Shown here: positions 34,475 to 43,727 of the stretch, one piece after another
Layout: every line of letters begins with the position of its first letter
Position numbering within the stretch: position 1 is the first letter of the stretch
Assembly: GCF_003290185.1 (NCBI RefSeq)
Contig: NZ_QNFY01000006.1
Location: 62,001 to 126,000 of the forward strand
Length of the DNA stretch: 64,000 nt
From: Chryseobacterium lathyri
GTDB taxonomy: Bacteria; Bacteroidota; Bacteroidia; Flavobacteriales; Weeksellaceae
Direction of reading: 5' to 3'
The notes under the pieces: generated by a model
The model's input: only the letters and a program-made list of their open reading frames with translations
What the model was told of the DNA's origin: nothing
Databases searched by the model: none
Program-made: the position numbers and the translations under genes

Positions 34475-35116
34475 ATGAAAATAAAACTTTTGATAATGAT
34501 CGGCCTTTTTACAGGAAGTGTTATCGGTGCTCAGGATAGCTTGATTACTACATCGGATAAGACTAAGTTTATCGCTTTTTCCCCTTCGAAAGAAACTAAA
34601 AAGGTTAATGGAATGCTGATTAAATATTATGATGAAATTGATAATGAACTACAGCCTAAGAAAGTAAATGGCGTTGGCTTGGGGTTTAATGGATTGGGAA
34701 TTTTTTTTCCTGTATTGCTTCTCGTCAATATTGCATCCATTGATAATTGGGCAATTAATGATGTTGATTTTGAACCCTTACCTGCTAAAATGAATACAAT
34801 TAACGGAATGCAACTCTCTATCATCAATATGGAGCCTACCGTCACTAACGGTCTGGAATTAAGTTTATCCAGTAATATAAGTGCACCATCGGTAACTAAC
34901 GGGGCTGCCGTTTCGCCGCTGTACAACTTTCACCATACCACAAAAGGTGTTGCCATTTCTACTTTTGCGAATGTGAGTCAAAAATGCAGAGGTGTCCAGA
35001 TAGCCTTGATTAATGTGTGTAAAGATTCACGGGGGATACAGATCGGTTTTTGGAACGAGAATGAAAAAAGAAAACTTCCCCTGATTAATTGGAATTTTAA
35101 AAATAAAAAGTCATGA
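34475..35116 (+). CDS. exported protein with LA_2272-like surface repeats
   Basis: 213 aa with signal peptide MKIKLLIMIGLFTGSVIGAQ. The mature part has short strand repeats such as VNGVGLGFNGLG, INGMQLSIINMEP, VTNGLELSLSS, TKGVAISTFANV, CRGVQIALINV and SRGIQIGFWNE, the pattern of LA_2272-type repeat proteins that likely form a beta-solenoid or barrel. Its stop overlaps the ATG of the next gene (ATGA), indicating translational coupling. Confidence 0.65.
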   Translation: MKIKLLIMIGLFTGSVIGAQDSLITTSDKTKFIAFSPSKETKKVNGMLIKYYDEIDNELQPKKVNGVGLGFNGLGIFFPVLLLVNIASIDNWAINDVDFEPLPAKMNTINGMQLSIINMEPTVTNGLELSLSSNISAPSVTNGAAVSPLYNFHHTTKGVAISTFANVSQKCRGVQIALINVCKDSRGIQIGFWNENEKRKLPLINWNFKNKKS

Positions 35117-35712
35117 AAAAACTACCATATCTGCTTATCACAACCCGATTTATCCTTGCTCCGGTTATTCTGTTATTAGCGTATTATAAAGGCACAGAAT
35201 CAAGGTTCTTAATTGTAGCTTTAATGTATTTCGGGTTATTAACGGATATCTTCGATGGAATTATTGCCCGAAAGATCGGTATTTCCTCAGAAAAGTTAAG
35301 AAGACTAGACAGCCAGACCGATCTGATTTTCTGGCTGTCATTGGGATTTGCGTCCTATTTTCTCAATCCTGGATTGATTAAAAATGAATGGCAGGGAATT
35401 CTTTTAATCTTCATCATGGAAGCACTTTGCTATGTTGTCAGTATCTGGAAATTTGGAAAAGAAACCTGTACCCACGCTTTTTTGTCAAAAATGTGGGGTT
35501 TGAGTCTGCTGATTGCTTTTACCTATTTAATAGGATTTCAACAAACAAACTGGGTATTTTATCTTACGATTGTATTAGGGTTTGTGTCTCATATTGACGT
35601 GATTTTAATCATCTTACTGCTTCCGAAATGGCAGTACGACGTACCGAGTTCCTATCACGCCTGGAAAATCAGAAACGGAAAAGAACGGAAGAAAACCGTA
35701 TTCTTTAATTAG
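35113..35712 (+). CDS. CDP-alcohol phosphatidyltransferase family protein
   Basis: 199-aa membrane enzyme, about five helices, of the family that transfers phospho-alcohols from CDP-activated lipids. The catalytic motif D-x2-D-G-x2-A-R-x8-G-x3-D-x3-D is present as D45, D48-G49, A52-R53, D66 and D70, but the Gly after AR-x8 is Leu62. Substrate (PgsA-like or other) is not readable. Coupled to the preceding surface-protein gene by an ATGA overlap. Confidence 0.83.
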   Translation: MKKLPYLLITTRFILAPVILLLAYYKGTESRFLIVALMYFGLLTDIFDGIIARKIGISSEKLRRLDSQTDLIFWLSLGFASYFLNPGLIKNEWQGILLIFIMEALCYVVSIWKFGKETCTHAFLSKMWGLSLLIAFTYLIGFQQTNWVFYLTIVLGFVSHIDVILIILLLPKWQYDVPSSYHAWKIRNGKERKKTVFFN

Positions 35713-35974
35713 AGATTGTATCTAAGGAAACGGGAAGTTTAAAAGCACTACTGTCACTCGTTTTTATTGACTTTTTTCAGCTTGGTGAACTGTCAAGGTC
35801 TTATCCTTGTCAAGGTTCAAAACCTTGACAAGGATGCCAATCACGAACATACAGTCACTTCCAGCTTCCTTCTTCCAGCTTCCTTCTTCCAGTTTCCAAG
35901 CTCCCAATTTACTTTAAATAATATCCATAGCATAGTTTTAGATTCAATATTTTAATAAATGGTTTTTTAAAAGG
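35713..35974. repeat. intergenic repeats: 29-bp perfect palindrome and CTTCC-rich tandem tract
   Basis: The perfect palindrome with 13-bp arms CCTTGTCAAGGTT / AACCTTGACAAGG around CAA lies at 35805-35833; a related TGTCAAGGTC precedes it. At about 35860-35895 a CTTCCAGCTTCCTT motif repeats in tandem. No gene is visible. Both look like dispersed intergenic repeat material. Confidence 0.6.
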
Positions 35975-36006
35975 ACAGCGTAATCACCAAGTTGCGCTGT
36001 TTTTTT
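35975..36006 (+). terminator. putative terminator upstream of asnS
   Basis: ACAGCG (35975-35980) / CGCTGT (35995-36000) stem with a 14-nt loop, followed by six T. It lies just before the asnS -7 box. Confidence 0.45.
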
Positions 36007-36007
36007 G

Positions 36008-36015
36008 TAACTTTG
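36008..36015 (+). promoter_or_regulatory. -7 box of asnS
   Basis: TAACTTTG; predicted leader ~35 nt. The only nearby TTG is 13 bases upstream, a short spacer. Confidence 0.5.
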
Positions 36016-36053
36016 CAGACGTTAATTTTTATAAGAAAATTTATAATCAACAA

Positions 36054-37502
36054 ATGAAAAAGCAGACGATTAAAGAAATCCTACAGGATTACAAGAAAGT
36101 ATTACATCATGACATTACGGTTTACGGTTGGGTAAGAACATTCCGCGCCAATCGCTTTATAGCGCTAAATGATGGTTCTACAATTAATAATTTGCAAATT
36201 GTTGTTGATTTTGAAAATTTTGATGAAGAAATTATCAGTAAAATCAGTACAGCAGCCTCATTAAAGGTAGTAGGTGAAGTTGTAGAAAGTCAGGGAGCCG
36301 GACAGAATGTGGAGATTGTAGCTAAAAAAATTATTATTTTAGGAGATAACTTTACGGAAGACAGAGATAAAACGATTCTTCAGCCTAAAAAACACTCTCT
36401 GGAAGTTCTGAGGGATCAGGCCCATTTAAGATTCAGAACGAATTTATTCGGAGCTGTTTTCAGAGTGCGTCATGCGGTTAGCTTTGCGGTGCATTCATTC
36501 TTTAACAAAAACCAGTTCTTCTATATCAACACACCGGTAATTACAGGAGCCGATGCAGAAGGAGCAGGAGAAATGTTTGGAGTAACGAACTTTGACCTCA
36601 ACAATATCCCAAGAACTGAAGACGGTGAAATTGATTTTGCACAGGATTTCTTCGGAAAGAAGACCAACCTGACGGTTTCCGGACAGCTTGAAGGAGAAAC
36701 TGCAGCAATGGGGCTGGGCAGAATTTATACATTCGGACCTACTTTCCGTGCGGAAAACTCAAATACAACAAGACACCTTGCTGAATTCTGGATGATAGAG
36801 CCGGAAGTGGCATTTAACAACCTTGAAGACAATATCGACCTTGCAGAAGATTTCTTAAAATATGTGATCCAGTATGTTCTGGACAATTGTAAAGATGATC
36901 TTGAGTTCCTGGACAAACGTTTTGAGGAAGAGCAGAAAGGAAAACCAGAAAAAGACAGAGCAAAAGAAGGACTTATCGAAAAACTTCAGAATGTTATAGC
37001 TAAACGTTTCAAACGTGTAAGCTATACGGAAGCAATTGAGATCCTGATGAACTCAAAAGAAAATAAAAAAGGAAAATTCCAGTATCCGGTTGAAAACTGG
37101 GGAACGGATCTTCAGTCTGAACATGAAAGATACCTGGTGGAAAAACACTTTGAAAGCCCGGTAGTATTGTTCGACTATCCTAAAGAGATCAAAGCCTTCT
37201 ATATGAAACTAAACGATGACAATAAGACCGTTGCAGCAATGGACGTTCTTTTCCCAGGTATCGGAGAGATCATCGGAGGATCAGAGAGAGAAGCAAGATT
37301 GGACGTACTTAAACAGAAAATGGCAGATATGCATGTAGACGAGCACGAGCTTTGGTGGTACCTAGATACCCGGAAGTTCGGTTCTGTACCACATGCAGGC
37401 TTTGGTTTGGGGTTGGAAAGACTGGTTCTTTTCGTAACAGGAATGACCAATATCAGAGATGTAATTCCTTTCCCTAGAACGCCGAAAAGTGCTGAGTTCT
37501 AG
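36054..37502 (+). CDS. asnS: asparaginyl-tRNA synthetase
   Basis: 482-aa class II synthetase. An N-terminal OB-fold anticodon-binding domain (~15-110, [20 protein letters not shown]) precedes the catalytic core: [20 protein letters not shown] (class II motif 2, about 230-249) and [20 protein letters not shown] (motif 3, about 450-469). The AsnRS-type [11 protein letters not shown] at the end separates it from AspRS. An insertion rich in charge lies around residues 280-320. Confidence 0.96.
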   Translation: MKKQTIKEILQDYKKVLHHDITVYGWVRTFRANRFIALNDGSTINNLQIVVDFENFDEEIISKISTAASLKVVGEVVESQGAGQNVEIVAKKIIILGDNFTEDRDKTILQPKKHSLEVLRDQAHLRFRTNLFGAVFRVRHAVSFAVHSFFNKNQFFYINTPVITGADAEGAGEMFGVTNFDLNNIPRTEDGEIDFAQDFFGKKTNLTVSGQLEGETAAMGLGRIYTFGPTFRAENSNTTRHLAEFWMIEPEVAFNNLEDNIDLAEDFLKYVIQYVLDNCKDDLEFLDKRFEEEQKGKPEKDRAKEGLIEKLQNVIAKRFKRVSYTEAIEILMNSKENKKGKFQYPVENWGTDLQSEHERYLVEKHFESPVVLFDYPKEIKAFYMKLNDDNKTVAAMDVLFPGIGEIIGGSEREARLDVLKQKMADMHVDEHELWWYLDTRKFGSVPHAGFGLGLERLVLFVTGMTNIRDVIPFPRTPKSAEF

Positions 37503-37512
37503 ATCAATAAAA

Positions 37513-37544
37513 AAGCCTTAATATAAAAATTAAGGCTTTTTTTA
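37513..37544 (+). terminator. terminator of asnS
   Basis: AAGCCTTAAT/ATTAAGGCTT, 10-bp stem (37513-37538), then a run of T. Confidence 0.88.
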
Positions 37545-37659
37545 TTTTCTAATAGTTTATTATGTTAATAAGTTAATGCAAAAATCATGCTAAATGTGTT
37601 TTTTGTCGAATTAATTTATTAAATTCGTAGATATGTTATGTTAAAACACAACGACTAAT

Positions 37660-39123
37660 ATGCTTAAACAACACTTACAACTCAAATTAGGACAGAAGCT
37701 GGCACCTCAGCAGATTCAGTTGATGAAGCTTATTCAGCTTCATACACTGGAATTTGAAGAGGAGCTGGAAAGAGAGCTAGAGGAAAATCCTGCTTTGGAA
37801 ATTGTAAAGGAAGATCCTAAAGAAGATGAATATTCTTCTCTTGAAGATGCTTATCAGGATGAAGGAACAGAAAGTATTCAAACGGATTTTGACGTCAACG
37901 AGTATATTTACGATGACGAACCTAGCTATAAAACTGCATCAAGCAACTATTCTCCGGACGATGAAGAATTCGACAACGAAAGTCTTCTTACCGAAGGGCA
38001 GTCCTTGTACGACTATCTACTGGAGCAGATCCATTTGGTCAATATCAATGAAGAAGACGAGAAGATTGCTGAATATGTGATTGGAAATTTAGACACCGAT
38101 GGATATTTAAGAAGAGAGATCAAAGCGATTGTAGATGACCTTGCTTTTTCTCAGGGAATTTATACTACCAAAGAAAAAGTGGAAGATATTCTGGAAAATT
38201 ATATTCAGAAGCTTGATCCGCCAGGAGTAGGAGCAAGAGGTCTTCAGGAATGTCTGCTGCTTCAGATTGAGAAAAAAGTAAGCTCTGATAAAGCGGTTTC
38301 TTTGGCTGCCAATATTTTAAGATATCAGTTCGATGCTCTTACCAATAAGCATTATAACAAGATTATCCAGAAATATGATATCGAAGAAGATGACCTTAAA
38401 GATGCTTTGGACGAAATTTCCAAACTTTCACCAAAAGTAGGAGGAAACTTTGATACGCAGACGATCACCATTAATCAGGAAATTATTCCGGATTTTGTGA
38501 TCCAGGTGAAAGATGGGATGGTAATTCCGATGCTTAACAGTAAAAATGCGCCAACTCTAAGAGTTTCTGAAGAATATAAAGATATTTTAACTACCTATTC
38601 GCACGATAAAAACTCTTCTGAACATAAACAGGCGGCGTTATTCATCAAACAGAAATTAGATGCGGCAAAATGGTATATAGATGCTATTAACCAGCGTCAG
38701 AACACCTTGTTGCAGACGATTACAGCTATTGTAAAATTTCAGAAGGATTATTTTATTACTGGTGACGAAAAATCACTGAGGCCAATGATCCTGAAAGACA
38801 TTGCTGATATTACCGGATTTGATATTTCTACCATTTCAAGGGTAGTAAAAAGTAAATATGCAGATACCTCGAACGGAATTGTTTATCTGAAAGATCTTTT
38901 CTCTGACAGTCTGACCAATGATGATGGTGAAGAAGTTTCTACCAAAGAAATCAAGACTCATCTTCAGGAAGTAATCGGAAAGGAGAATAAAAGAAAACCC
39001 CTTACAGATGATGCGCTGGTAGTGATGCTGAAAGAGCAGGGCTATAATATTGCCAGAAGAACGATCGCTAAATACCGCGAACAGCTCAATATTCCGGTAG
39101 CGAGATTAAGAAAAGAACTTTAA
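37660..39123 (+). CDS. rpoN: RNA polymerase sigma-54 factor
   Basis: 487 aa. Region I is Gln/Leu-rich at the start (LKQHLQLKLGQKLAPQQIQL), followed by an acidic region II, and the RpoN box ARRTIAKYREQLNIP near the C-terminus that contacts the -24 element. It needs AAA+ activators, none of which lie in this window. Monocistronic with a clear terminator. Confidence 0.97.
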   Translation: MLKQHLQLKLGQKLAPQQIQLMKLIQLHTLEFEEELERELEENPALEIVKEDPKEDEYSSLEDAYQDEGTESIQTDFDVNEYIYDDEPSYKTASSNYSPDDEEFDNESLLTEGQSLYDYLLEQIHLVNINEEDEKIAEYVIGNLDTDGYLRREIKAIVDDLAFSQGIYTTKEKVEDILENYIQKLDPPGVGARGLQECLLLQIEKKVSSDKAVSLAANILRYQFDALTNKHYNKIIQKYDIEEDDLKDALDEISKLSPKVGGNFDTQTITINQEIIPDFVIQVKDGMVIPMLNSKNAPTLRVSEEYKDILTTYSHDKNSSEHKQAALFIKQKLDAAKWYIDAINQRQNTLLQTITAIVKFQKDYFITGDEKSLRPMILKDIADITGFDISTISRVVKSKYADTSNGIVYLKDLFSDSLTNDDGEEVSTKEIKTHLQEVIGKENKRKPLTDDALVVMLKEQGYNIARRTIAKYREQLNIPVARLRKEL

Positions 39124-39143
39124 TAAGTTTTCTATACATAAGT

Positions 39144-39169
39144 AAAGCCCAGTATTTCTGGGCTTTTTT
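39144..39169 (+). terminator. terminator of rpoN
   Basis: AAAGCCCAG/CTGGGCTTT, 9-bp stem, 5-nt loop, run of six T. Confidence 0.88.
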
Positions 39170-39238
39170 GTTTTTAAAGTGAAAATATGCTCGATCTGCA
39201 AGATATTTTTAACGCAAAGTTTTATTATAATATTTTCC

Positions 39239-40867
39239 TTAGGAACGCTGTTTCAATTTATCCAGTTCCAGTTCTTTTATAGAAATCTCACGCATCTCTA
39301 CTTTTCTTATTTTTCCGGATATTGTCATTGGGAATTCATCCACAAATTTCCAGTATTTCGGAACTTTATAATGAGCAATTCTTCCCTGGCAGTATTCTAA
39401 AAGTTCGGTTTCTGATACCTCAAATCCTTTTCTCACTTTTACCCAGGCCATGACTTCCTCTCCGAATTTTTCACTCGGAACCCCGATGATCTGTACATCC
39501 AGTATATTTGGATAAGTGTATAGGAAATCTTCAACTTCCTTAGGCGAAATGTTTTCACCGCCGCGAATGATGAGATCTTTTATTCTTCCGGATATGGTAA
39601 TATAGCCATCGTCATCCATTACGGCCATATCGCCGGTATGCATCCATCGGGCGTCATCCAGTACTTTCTTTGTATTTTCCGGATCATTCCAGTATTTCAG
39701 CATTACGGAATAGCCTCTGGTGCATAATTCGCCGTGTTCACCACGTTGTACGGTTTTCCCGTTTTCATCAATAATCTTTATTTCAAGATGGTCCTGCACG
39801 GTTCCTACAGTACTGACCTGTTTTTCCAATGGCGTTCCTATCAGCGTCTGTGTAGAAACCGGAGACGTTTCCGTCATTCCGTAACAGATACTCATTTCTT
39901 TAATGTTCATTAGGCTTTCCACCTTTTTCATAATTTCGGGCGGGCATACAGACCCAGCCATAACGCCGGTTCTTAAGTTTGAAAAATCATAGGAGGCAAA
40001 ATCCTTAACAGCCAGTTCAGCGATAAACATTGTTGGAACTCCATATAAGGAGGTACATTTTTCTTCAGAAACTGTTTTTAAAGTAATTTCAGGATCAAAG
40101 CTGTCATTAGGGATCACCATGCATGCGCCATGGGTTGTACAGCATATATTTCCGATCACCATTCCAAAGCAATGATAGAATGGCACAGGAATACAGACAC
40201 GGTCTTTCTCCGAGTATTTTAAGCGAATGCCGATAAAATATCCGTTATTTAAAATATTGTGATGGGAAAGAGTAACACCTTTTGGAAAGCCTGTTGTTCC
40301 GGATGTATACTGAATATTCACGGGATCATCAAATTGTACATGCTCTTCAAAGCTGTGAAGCGTATCATCCGAAATATCCTGTCCGTTGTTCAAGAAATCT
40401 TCCCAGTTGTCATCAAAGAAGATTTCATGCTCCAGGCTGGGGCATACTTCCTTGGCATATTCTACCATTTCCTTATAATTGCTCGTTTTAAAGCTTAAAG
40501 AAGAAAACATAAACCGAATTCCGGATTGATTGATCACATATGTAAGTTCGTGTGTTCTGTAAGCAGGATTGATATTGACCAGTATGGTACCTACCCGGGC
40601 TGTAGCATACTGAAGCAAAACCCATTCATAGCGGTTCGAAGCCCAGATTCCGATTCTGTCTCCTGCTTTGGCTCCTAAAAAGATTAAAGCTTTAGCAACA
40701 GCGGTGGTTTGATTATAAAATTCCTGATAGGTAGCTCTGTAATCCTGATGAACACAGACTAAGGCTTCATGGTTTGAGAATTTTTCAACAGTCTTTTTAA
40801 GATTCCCTCCAATGGTTTGTCCCAGTAATGGAATAGCAGAGGCTCCATAGACGTAAGATAATGGCAT
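39239..40867 (-). CDS. AMP-dependent acyl-CoA synthetase (FadD-like)
   Basis: 542 aa. Adenylate-forming motifs: YTSGTTGFPKGVTLSH (P-loop, about 190-205), CYGMTETSPV (about 330), WMHTGDMAVMDDDGY (about 407-421), KDLIIRGGENISP and the terminal TISGKIRKVEM with the catalytic Lys of the swinging domain. Likely activates medium- to long-chain fatty acids to CoA thioesters. The substrate length is not determined by sequence. Confidence 0.9.
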   Translation of the reverse strand: MPLSYVYGASAIPLLGQTIGGNLKKTVEKFSNHEALVCVHQDYRATYQEFYNQTTAVAKALIFLGAKAGDRIGIWASNRYEWVLLQYATARVGTILVNINPAYRTHELTYVINQSGIRFMFSSLSFKTSNYKEMVEYAKEVCPSLEHEIFFDDNWEDFLNNGQDISDDTLHSFEEHVQFDDPVNIQYTSGTTGFPKGVTLSHHNILNNGYFIGIRLKYSEKDRVCIPVPFYHCFGMVIGNICCTTHGACMVIPNDSFDPEITLKTVSEEKCTSLYGVPTMFIAELAVKDFASYDFSNLRTGVMAGSVCPPEIMKKVESLMNIKEMSICYGMTETSPVSTQTLIGTPLEKQVSTVGTVQDHLEIKIIDENGKTVQRGEHGELCTRGYSVMLKYWNDPENTKKVLDDARWMHTGDMAVMDDDGYITISGRIKDLIIRGGENISPKEVEDFLYTYPNILDVQIIGVPSEKFGEEVMAWVKVRKGFEVSETELLEYCQGRIAHYKVPKYWKFVDEFPMTISGKIRKVEMREISIKELELDKLKQRS

Positions 40868-40924
40868 AGTTTAAGATTTGGTGGAATAAAATTAATGAAA
40901 AATCTTGAAATGATGCCTGTCTAT

Positions 40925-41599
40925 CTAATTTTCCTGAGATTCTATGTCTTTAAGCTGTTTTAGATTTTTGTCCAGTTTTCTGATGATAATTCCATACACA
41001 AGCCTGTAGTAGAGCCAGATCAGCAGGACACATAATACCGTACTTACAATGATTCCAATAATAACAATAATAAGGTTGGCATTATCCGGCCGTACGTTTT
41101 GGGAATTTAATACATAGAAAATAAAGGCTGTGAATACAAATGTAAAAGCTACCAGCAGCGCGATGCTGATAAGGATAAAAGCATTCACTGTTTTCTTAAA
41201 CTTAATGATCCGTATAATAAGACCTTTTAGGTTTTCTTCGATCCTTATTTTGCGGTAATTCTGATAAAACTTTAGGACAAAATAAGCTGTAATTAAAAGA
41301 CTTAAAATTTTTATGGCTAAATAAGCATGGTCAAAATTAGTTTCTATTTCAGGGGCTTTCTGAGCTCCCAGTTTTTCTAAGATCTTACGGAAGCTATCCG
41401 ATTCCTCATCCTGAAAGAAATAAAATAATCCCAGAACGGAAAAGAATAAAAATTCTGCCACGCTGATCCAAAAAATATACTTCACGTAATTGCGTGATTT
41501 TTTGTTCAGCATCTGAAGAATCTCATTGCTGTCATATTTTGGCTGAACAGGCTGCTCTTGCCATGTTTTCTTAAAACTGTCTAAATCAAAATCAGGCAT
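40925..41599 (-). CDS. membrane protein, candidate anti-sigma or sigma-associated partner
   Basis: 224 aa with hydrophobic helices at about 40-65, 100-115, 135-160 and 175-200. The cytosolic N-terminal segment (MPDFDLDSFKKTWQEQPV) precedes the first helix. Its start overlaps the end of the ECF sigma gene by 8 bp, an arrangement typical of sigma/anti-sigma pairs, but it lacks a recognisable ZAS or FecR motif, so this role is inferred from position. Confidence 0.65.
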   Translation of the reverse strand: MPDFDLDSFKKTWQEQPVQPKYDSNEILQMLNKKSRNYVKYIFWISVAEFLFFSVLGLFYFFQDEESDSFRKILEKLGAQKAPEIETNFDHAYLAIKILSLLITAYFVLKFYQNYRKIRIEENLKGLIIRIIKFKKTVNAFILISIALLVAFTFVFTAFIFYVLNSQNVRPDNANLIIVIIGIIVSTVLCVLLIWLYYRLVYGIIIRKLDKNLKQLKDIESQEN

Positions 41600-42083
41600 A
41601 TTTTTGCATCTGTTCTTTAAGGGTTTTCTTTAATCTGTTCATTTTTACACGCGCATTAACTTCGGTAATCCCTAGGTTTTCTGCAATATCCTTATAAGGC
41701 AGGTCGTCAAGATACATCATTACAATTGCTCTTTCTACATGGGGAAGTGTTTTAATTACGGTATACAGAAGCGATATCTGCTGCTGCTTATCGTCGTCGT
41801 CCTCTACAAAATCCCTGTGATTGATATCCAGCTCGTTCGTAAGAAGGCTTTTGCTTTTTTTTCTGAAAAGTGTAATGGCTGTATTAAGCGCTACGCGGTA
41901 CATCCACGTAGAAATTTTAGAATTTCCTTTAAAAGAATCGTAGCTTCTCCAAAGCTGGAGGACGATCTCCTGAAACAGATCTTCTTCGTCTTCAAGAGAA
42001 TTGGTATACAAGCGCGAAACTTTAATAATCAGGCCCTGATTATCCTTAATAAGCTGCGCAAATTCTTTTTCCCTGGAAGTCAT
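41592..42083 (-). CDS. ECF-type RNA polymerase sigma factor
   Basis: 163 aa. Sigma region 2 contains YDSFKGNSKISTWMYRVALN (about 49-68); region 4 contains VERAIVMMYLDDLPYKDIAE followed by NLGITEVNARVKMNRLKKTL, a helix-turn-helix. No extra C-terminal domain. It overlaps the downstream membrane-protein gene by 8 bp. Target regulon unknown. Confidence 0.9.
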   Translation of the reverse strand: MTSREKEFAQLIKDNQGLIIKVSRLYTNSLEDEEDLFQEIVLQLWRSYDSFKGNSKISTWMYRVALNTAITLFRKKSKSLLTNELDINHRDFVEDDDDKQQQISLLYTVIKTLPHVERAIVMMYLDDLPYKDIAENLGITEVNARVKMNRLKKTLKEQMQKYA

Positions 42084-42224
42084 AGATATATAATGGCACG
42101 AAGATAATAATAATGTGGTAATTTGTTGATATATGATGGTATAATTTGTTCATTTGAAAAGGTCCTGCATTTTAAGATTTCAAATTGGTCTGTTTCCACA
42201 TTCTGAATTGTCGAAATTATCGTG

Positions 42225-42232
42225 TATCTTTG
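42225..42232 (+). promoter_or_regulatory. -7 box of rnpB
   Basis: TATCTTTG lies 4-5 bases before the predicted 5' end of the RNase P RNA, fitting a direct transcription start. Confidence 0.6.
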
Positions 42233-42235
42233 CAA

Positions 42236-42561
42236 CCGCGAGAAAATCGGCTTGTTGATTCCTGTTTCGGCAGGGGTAGGAAAGTCCGGACACCATAGAG
42301 CAGCAAAGCGGATAACATCCGTCACCCGTGAGGGTAGGACAAGTGCAACAGAAAGCAGGTACAGTTCGGCTGTAGTGAAACCAGGTAAACTCTTTGCGGT
42401 GCAATGATAAGTATATCGGTTCTTTTCAGTAATGGAAATAGGGGCGGCTCGTCCTGAAAGCCGAGGGGTAATCAGCTCAAGTTTTACAGCAATGTAAGAC
42501 GTAGATAAATAACAGGCACTTCTTCGGAAGAACAAAATCCGGCTTATAGATTTTCTCGTGA
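42236..42561 (+). ncRNA. rnpB: RNase P RNA (bacterial class A)
   Basis: Catalytic RNA that matures tRNA 5' ends. Diagnostic parts are in order: the GGAAAGTCCGGACACCATAG block (P4 5' half and J3/4 region) at 42278-42297, ACAGAAAGCAGGTACAG in the central part, and the CAAAATCCGGCTTATA 3' block. Helix P1 is closed by CGAGAAAATC (42239-42248) pairing with GATTTTCTCG (42549-42558). Length about 325 nt is normal. Ends coincide with a bidirectional terminator 34 nt downstream. Confidence 0.95.
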
Positions 42562-42594
42562 TTTTTATTCAATACAAACTGTTTAAAATAAAAA

Positions 42595-42620
42595 AGCGGA
42601 GATCAGTCTCCGCTTTTTTT
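42595..42620. terminator. bidirectional terminator between rnpB and the cassette array
   Basis: AGCGGAGA/TCTCCGCT stem (42595-42614) with TCAG loop; A-run on the left and T-run on the right. Serves rnpB on the plus strand and the end of the cassette array on the minus strand, whose last stop codon overlaps it. Confidence 0.85.
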
Positions 42621-43176
42621 ATGGATAAATACTGAAATAGGTTACCTTTCCAGTAGATGTTGAAATGGTAAACCATTCTGCTTCTATCCCGCTGCTGGCA
42701 CCTATCTGATATGCGTTTGCCGTTACACCTGCATTAATTGCAACAGCAGGATCTCCCACGAGATAGGAATCAATGGCGTTTCCGGAGCTGTCACGCAGCG
42801 TAAAATGAAATGAAGCCCACTCGTTAATAGCTGACATTGTAGATGTTATAAAGCTATGATTGTAAGGATAAGATGCGTTATTGGATGTATTGGAAGGATC
42901 AGTCACATTCCACTGCATCATATTCATAGGGAAAGGCGCCAGTCCGGTGGTGCCGAAAGAGGCGTAAGATGAAGAAATTCCTGCCGGCATTGTATACGAA
43001 CCAAAAGTACCGTTTGGAGAGGCATACATATATTTAATCAGTCCGGGAGTCGGGCTGCAGGTCATTAGTCTTCCTACTGCATCATAGATATTATAGTTAT
43101 TAAATACAAAAGAAGAAGTCTGGGCTGAGGAAAGTATTCCCGCTAAACCCAATAATAAAGCTGCTGTTTTTTTCAT
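42619..43176 (-). CDS. secreted S2-type protein, cassette 6 (last gene of array)
   Basis: 185 aa with Sec signal MKKTAALLLGLAGILSSAQ. S2 subfamily marks: FNNYNIYDAVGRLMT (about 25-39), a YTMPAG strand, NASYPYNHSFIT, WASFHFTLRDSSG, and the C-terminal EAEWFTISTSTGKVTYFSIYP. A single Cys (MTC) in the mature part rules out the S1 disulfide. Its ATG overlaps the stop of the preceding S1 gene by ATGA, so it is translationally coupled. Predicted mostly beta. Function unknown. Confidence 0.75.
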   Translation of the reverse strand: MKKTAALLLGLAGILSSAQTSSFVFNNYNIYDAVGRLMTCSPTPGLIKYMYASPNGTFGSYTMPAGISSSYASFGTTGLAPFPMNMMQWNVTDPSNTSNNASYPYNHSFITSTMSAINEWASFHFTLRDSSGNAIDSYLVGDPAVAINAGVTANAYQIGASSGIEAEWFTISTSTGKVTYFSIYP

Positions 43177-43727
43177 GGATATATTTGTAGATAAGTTGTT
43201 GTTTCAGTACCTGTTGTAATGGTAAACCATTCTGCGGAGCCGTCAGGAGTAGAAAAATAATCAACACTGGTGACGCATGTATTCGGGGTTGCATCTCCCA
43301 GGTTCGTGTTGAACCCGAAAACCTTGTTGCCTGTTCCTGCATAATACATGGCAAACTTAGACGTCACCCACTTGGTATTGTTGGCGATTACACCGCCCGG
43401 CATAAGGCTGGGGTTATTCCATTGTCTTACGGTTGCTGGTGATGGCCCAAGTGTTACAAGCCAGCTGGTGATAGGATACAGGGAATTACTGAACTGGTCT
43501 CTGTAGTTATCTATCTTCCAGGCAAGGTTGTTGCCCATATGTGAATTGGCAGGAACAATAATTGTGGCAGGATCATTGTTTATGACAGCCGGAACACAGC
43601 CGCTAAGATTGATGGCCATAAGATTTCCGTGATAATCGTGAGGGGAATAATTGTTAAGTATGAACATCCCTTGGGAATAAGCGAACGAAGTTGCAGTGAT
43701 TCCCAATATGGTTAATAGCTTTTTCAT
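43173..43727 (-). CDS. secreted S1-type protein, cassette 6
   Basis: 184 aa; signal MKKLLTILGITATSFAYSQ. S1 marks: LNNYSPHDYHGNL (about 24-36), first conserved Cys in SGCVPAV (about 44), IIVPANSHMGN, NYRDQFSNSLYPIT, RQWNNPSLMPGGVIANNTKW, second Cys in NTCVTSVDYFSTPDG, end SAEWFTITTGTETTTYLQIY. Its ATG shares a base with the stop of the upstream lipoprotein (TAATG), so expression of the pair is coupled. No T9SS C-terminal domain is present. Confidence 0.75.
   Translation of the reverse strand: MKKLLTILGITATSFAYSQGMFILNNYSPHDYHGNLMAINLSGCVPAVINNDPATIIVPANSHMGNNLAWKIDNYRDQFSNSLYPITSWLVTLGPSPATVRQWNNPSLMPGGVIANNTKWVTSKFAMYYAGTGNKVFGFNTNLGDATPNTCVTSVDYFSTPDGSAEWFTITTGTETTTYLQIYP

Noticed and set aside
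42080..42535. Minus-strand ORF covering the RNase P RNA region.
   Set aside because: It is antisense to a recognisable structured RNA, and its translation shows no family signature.
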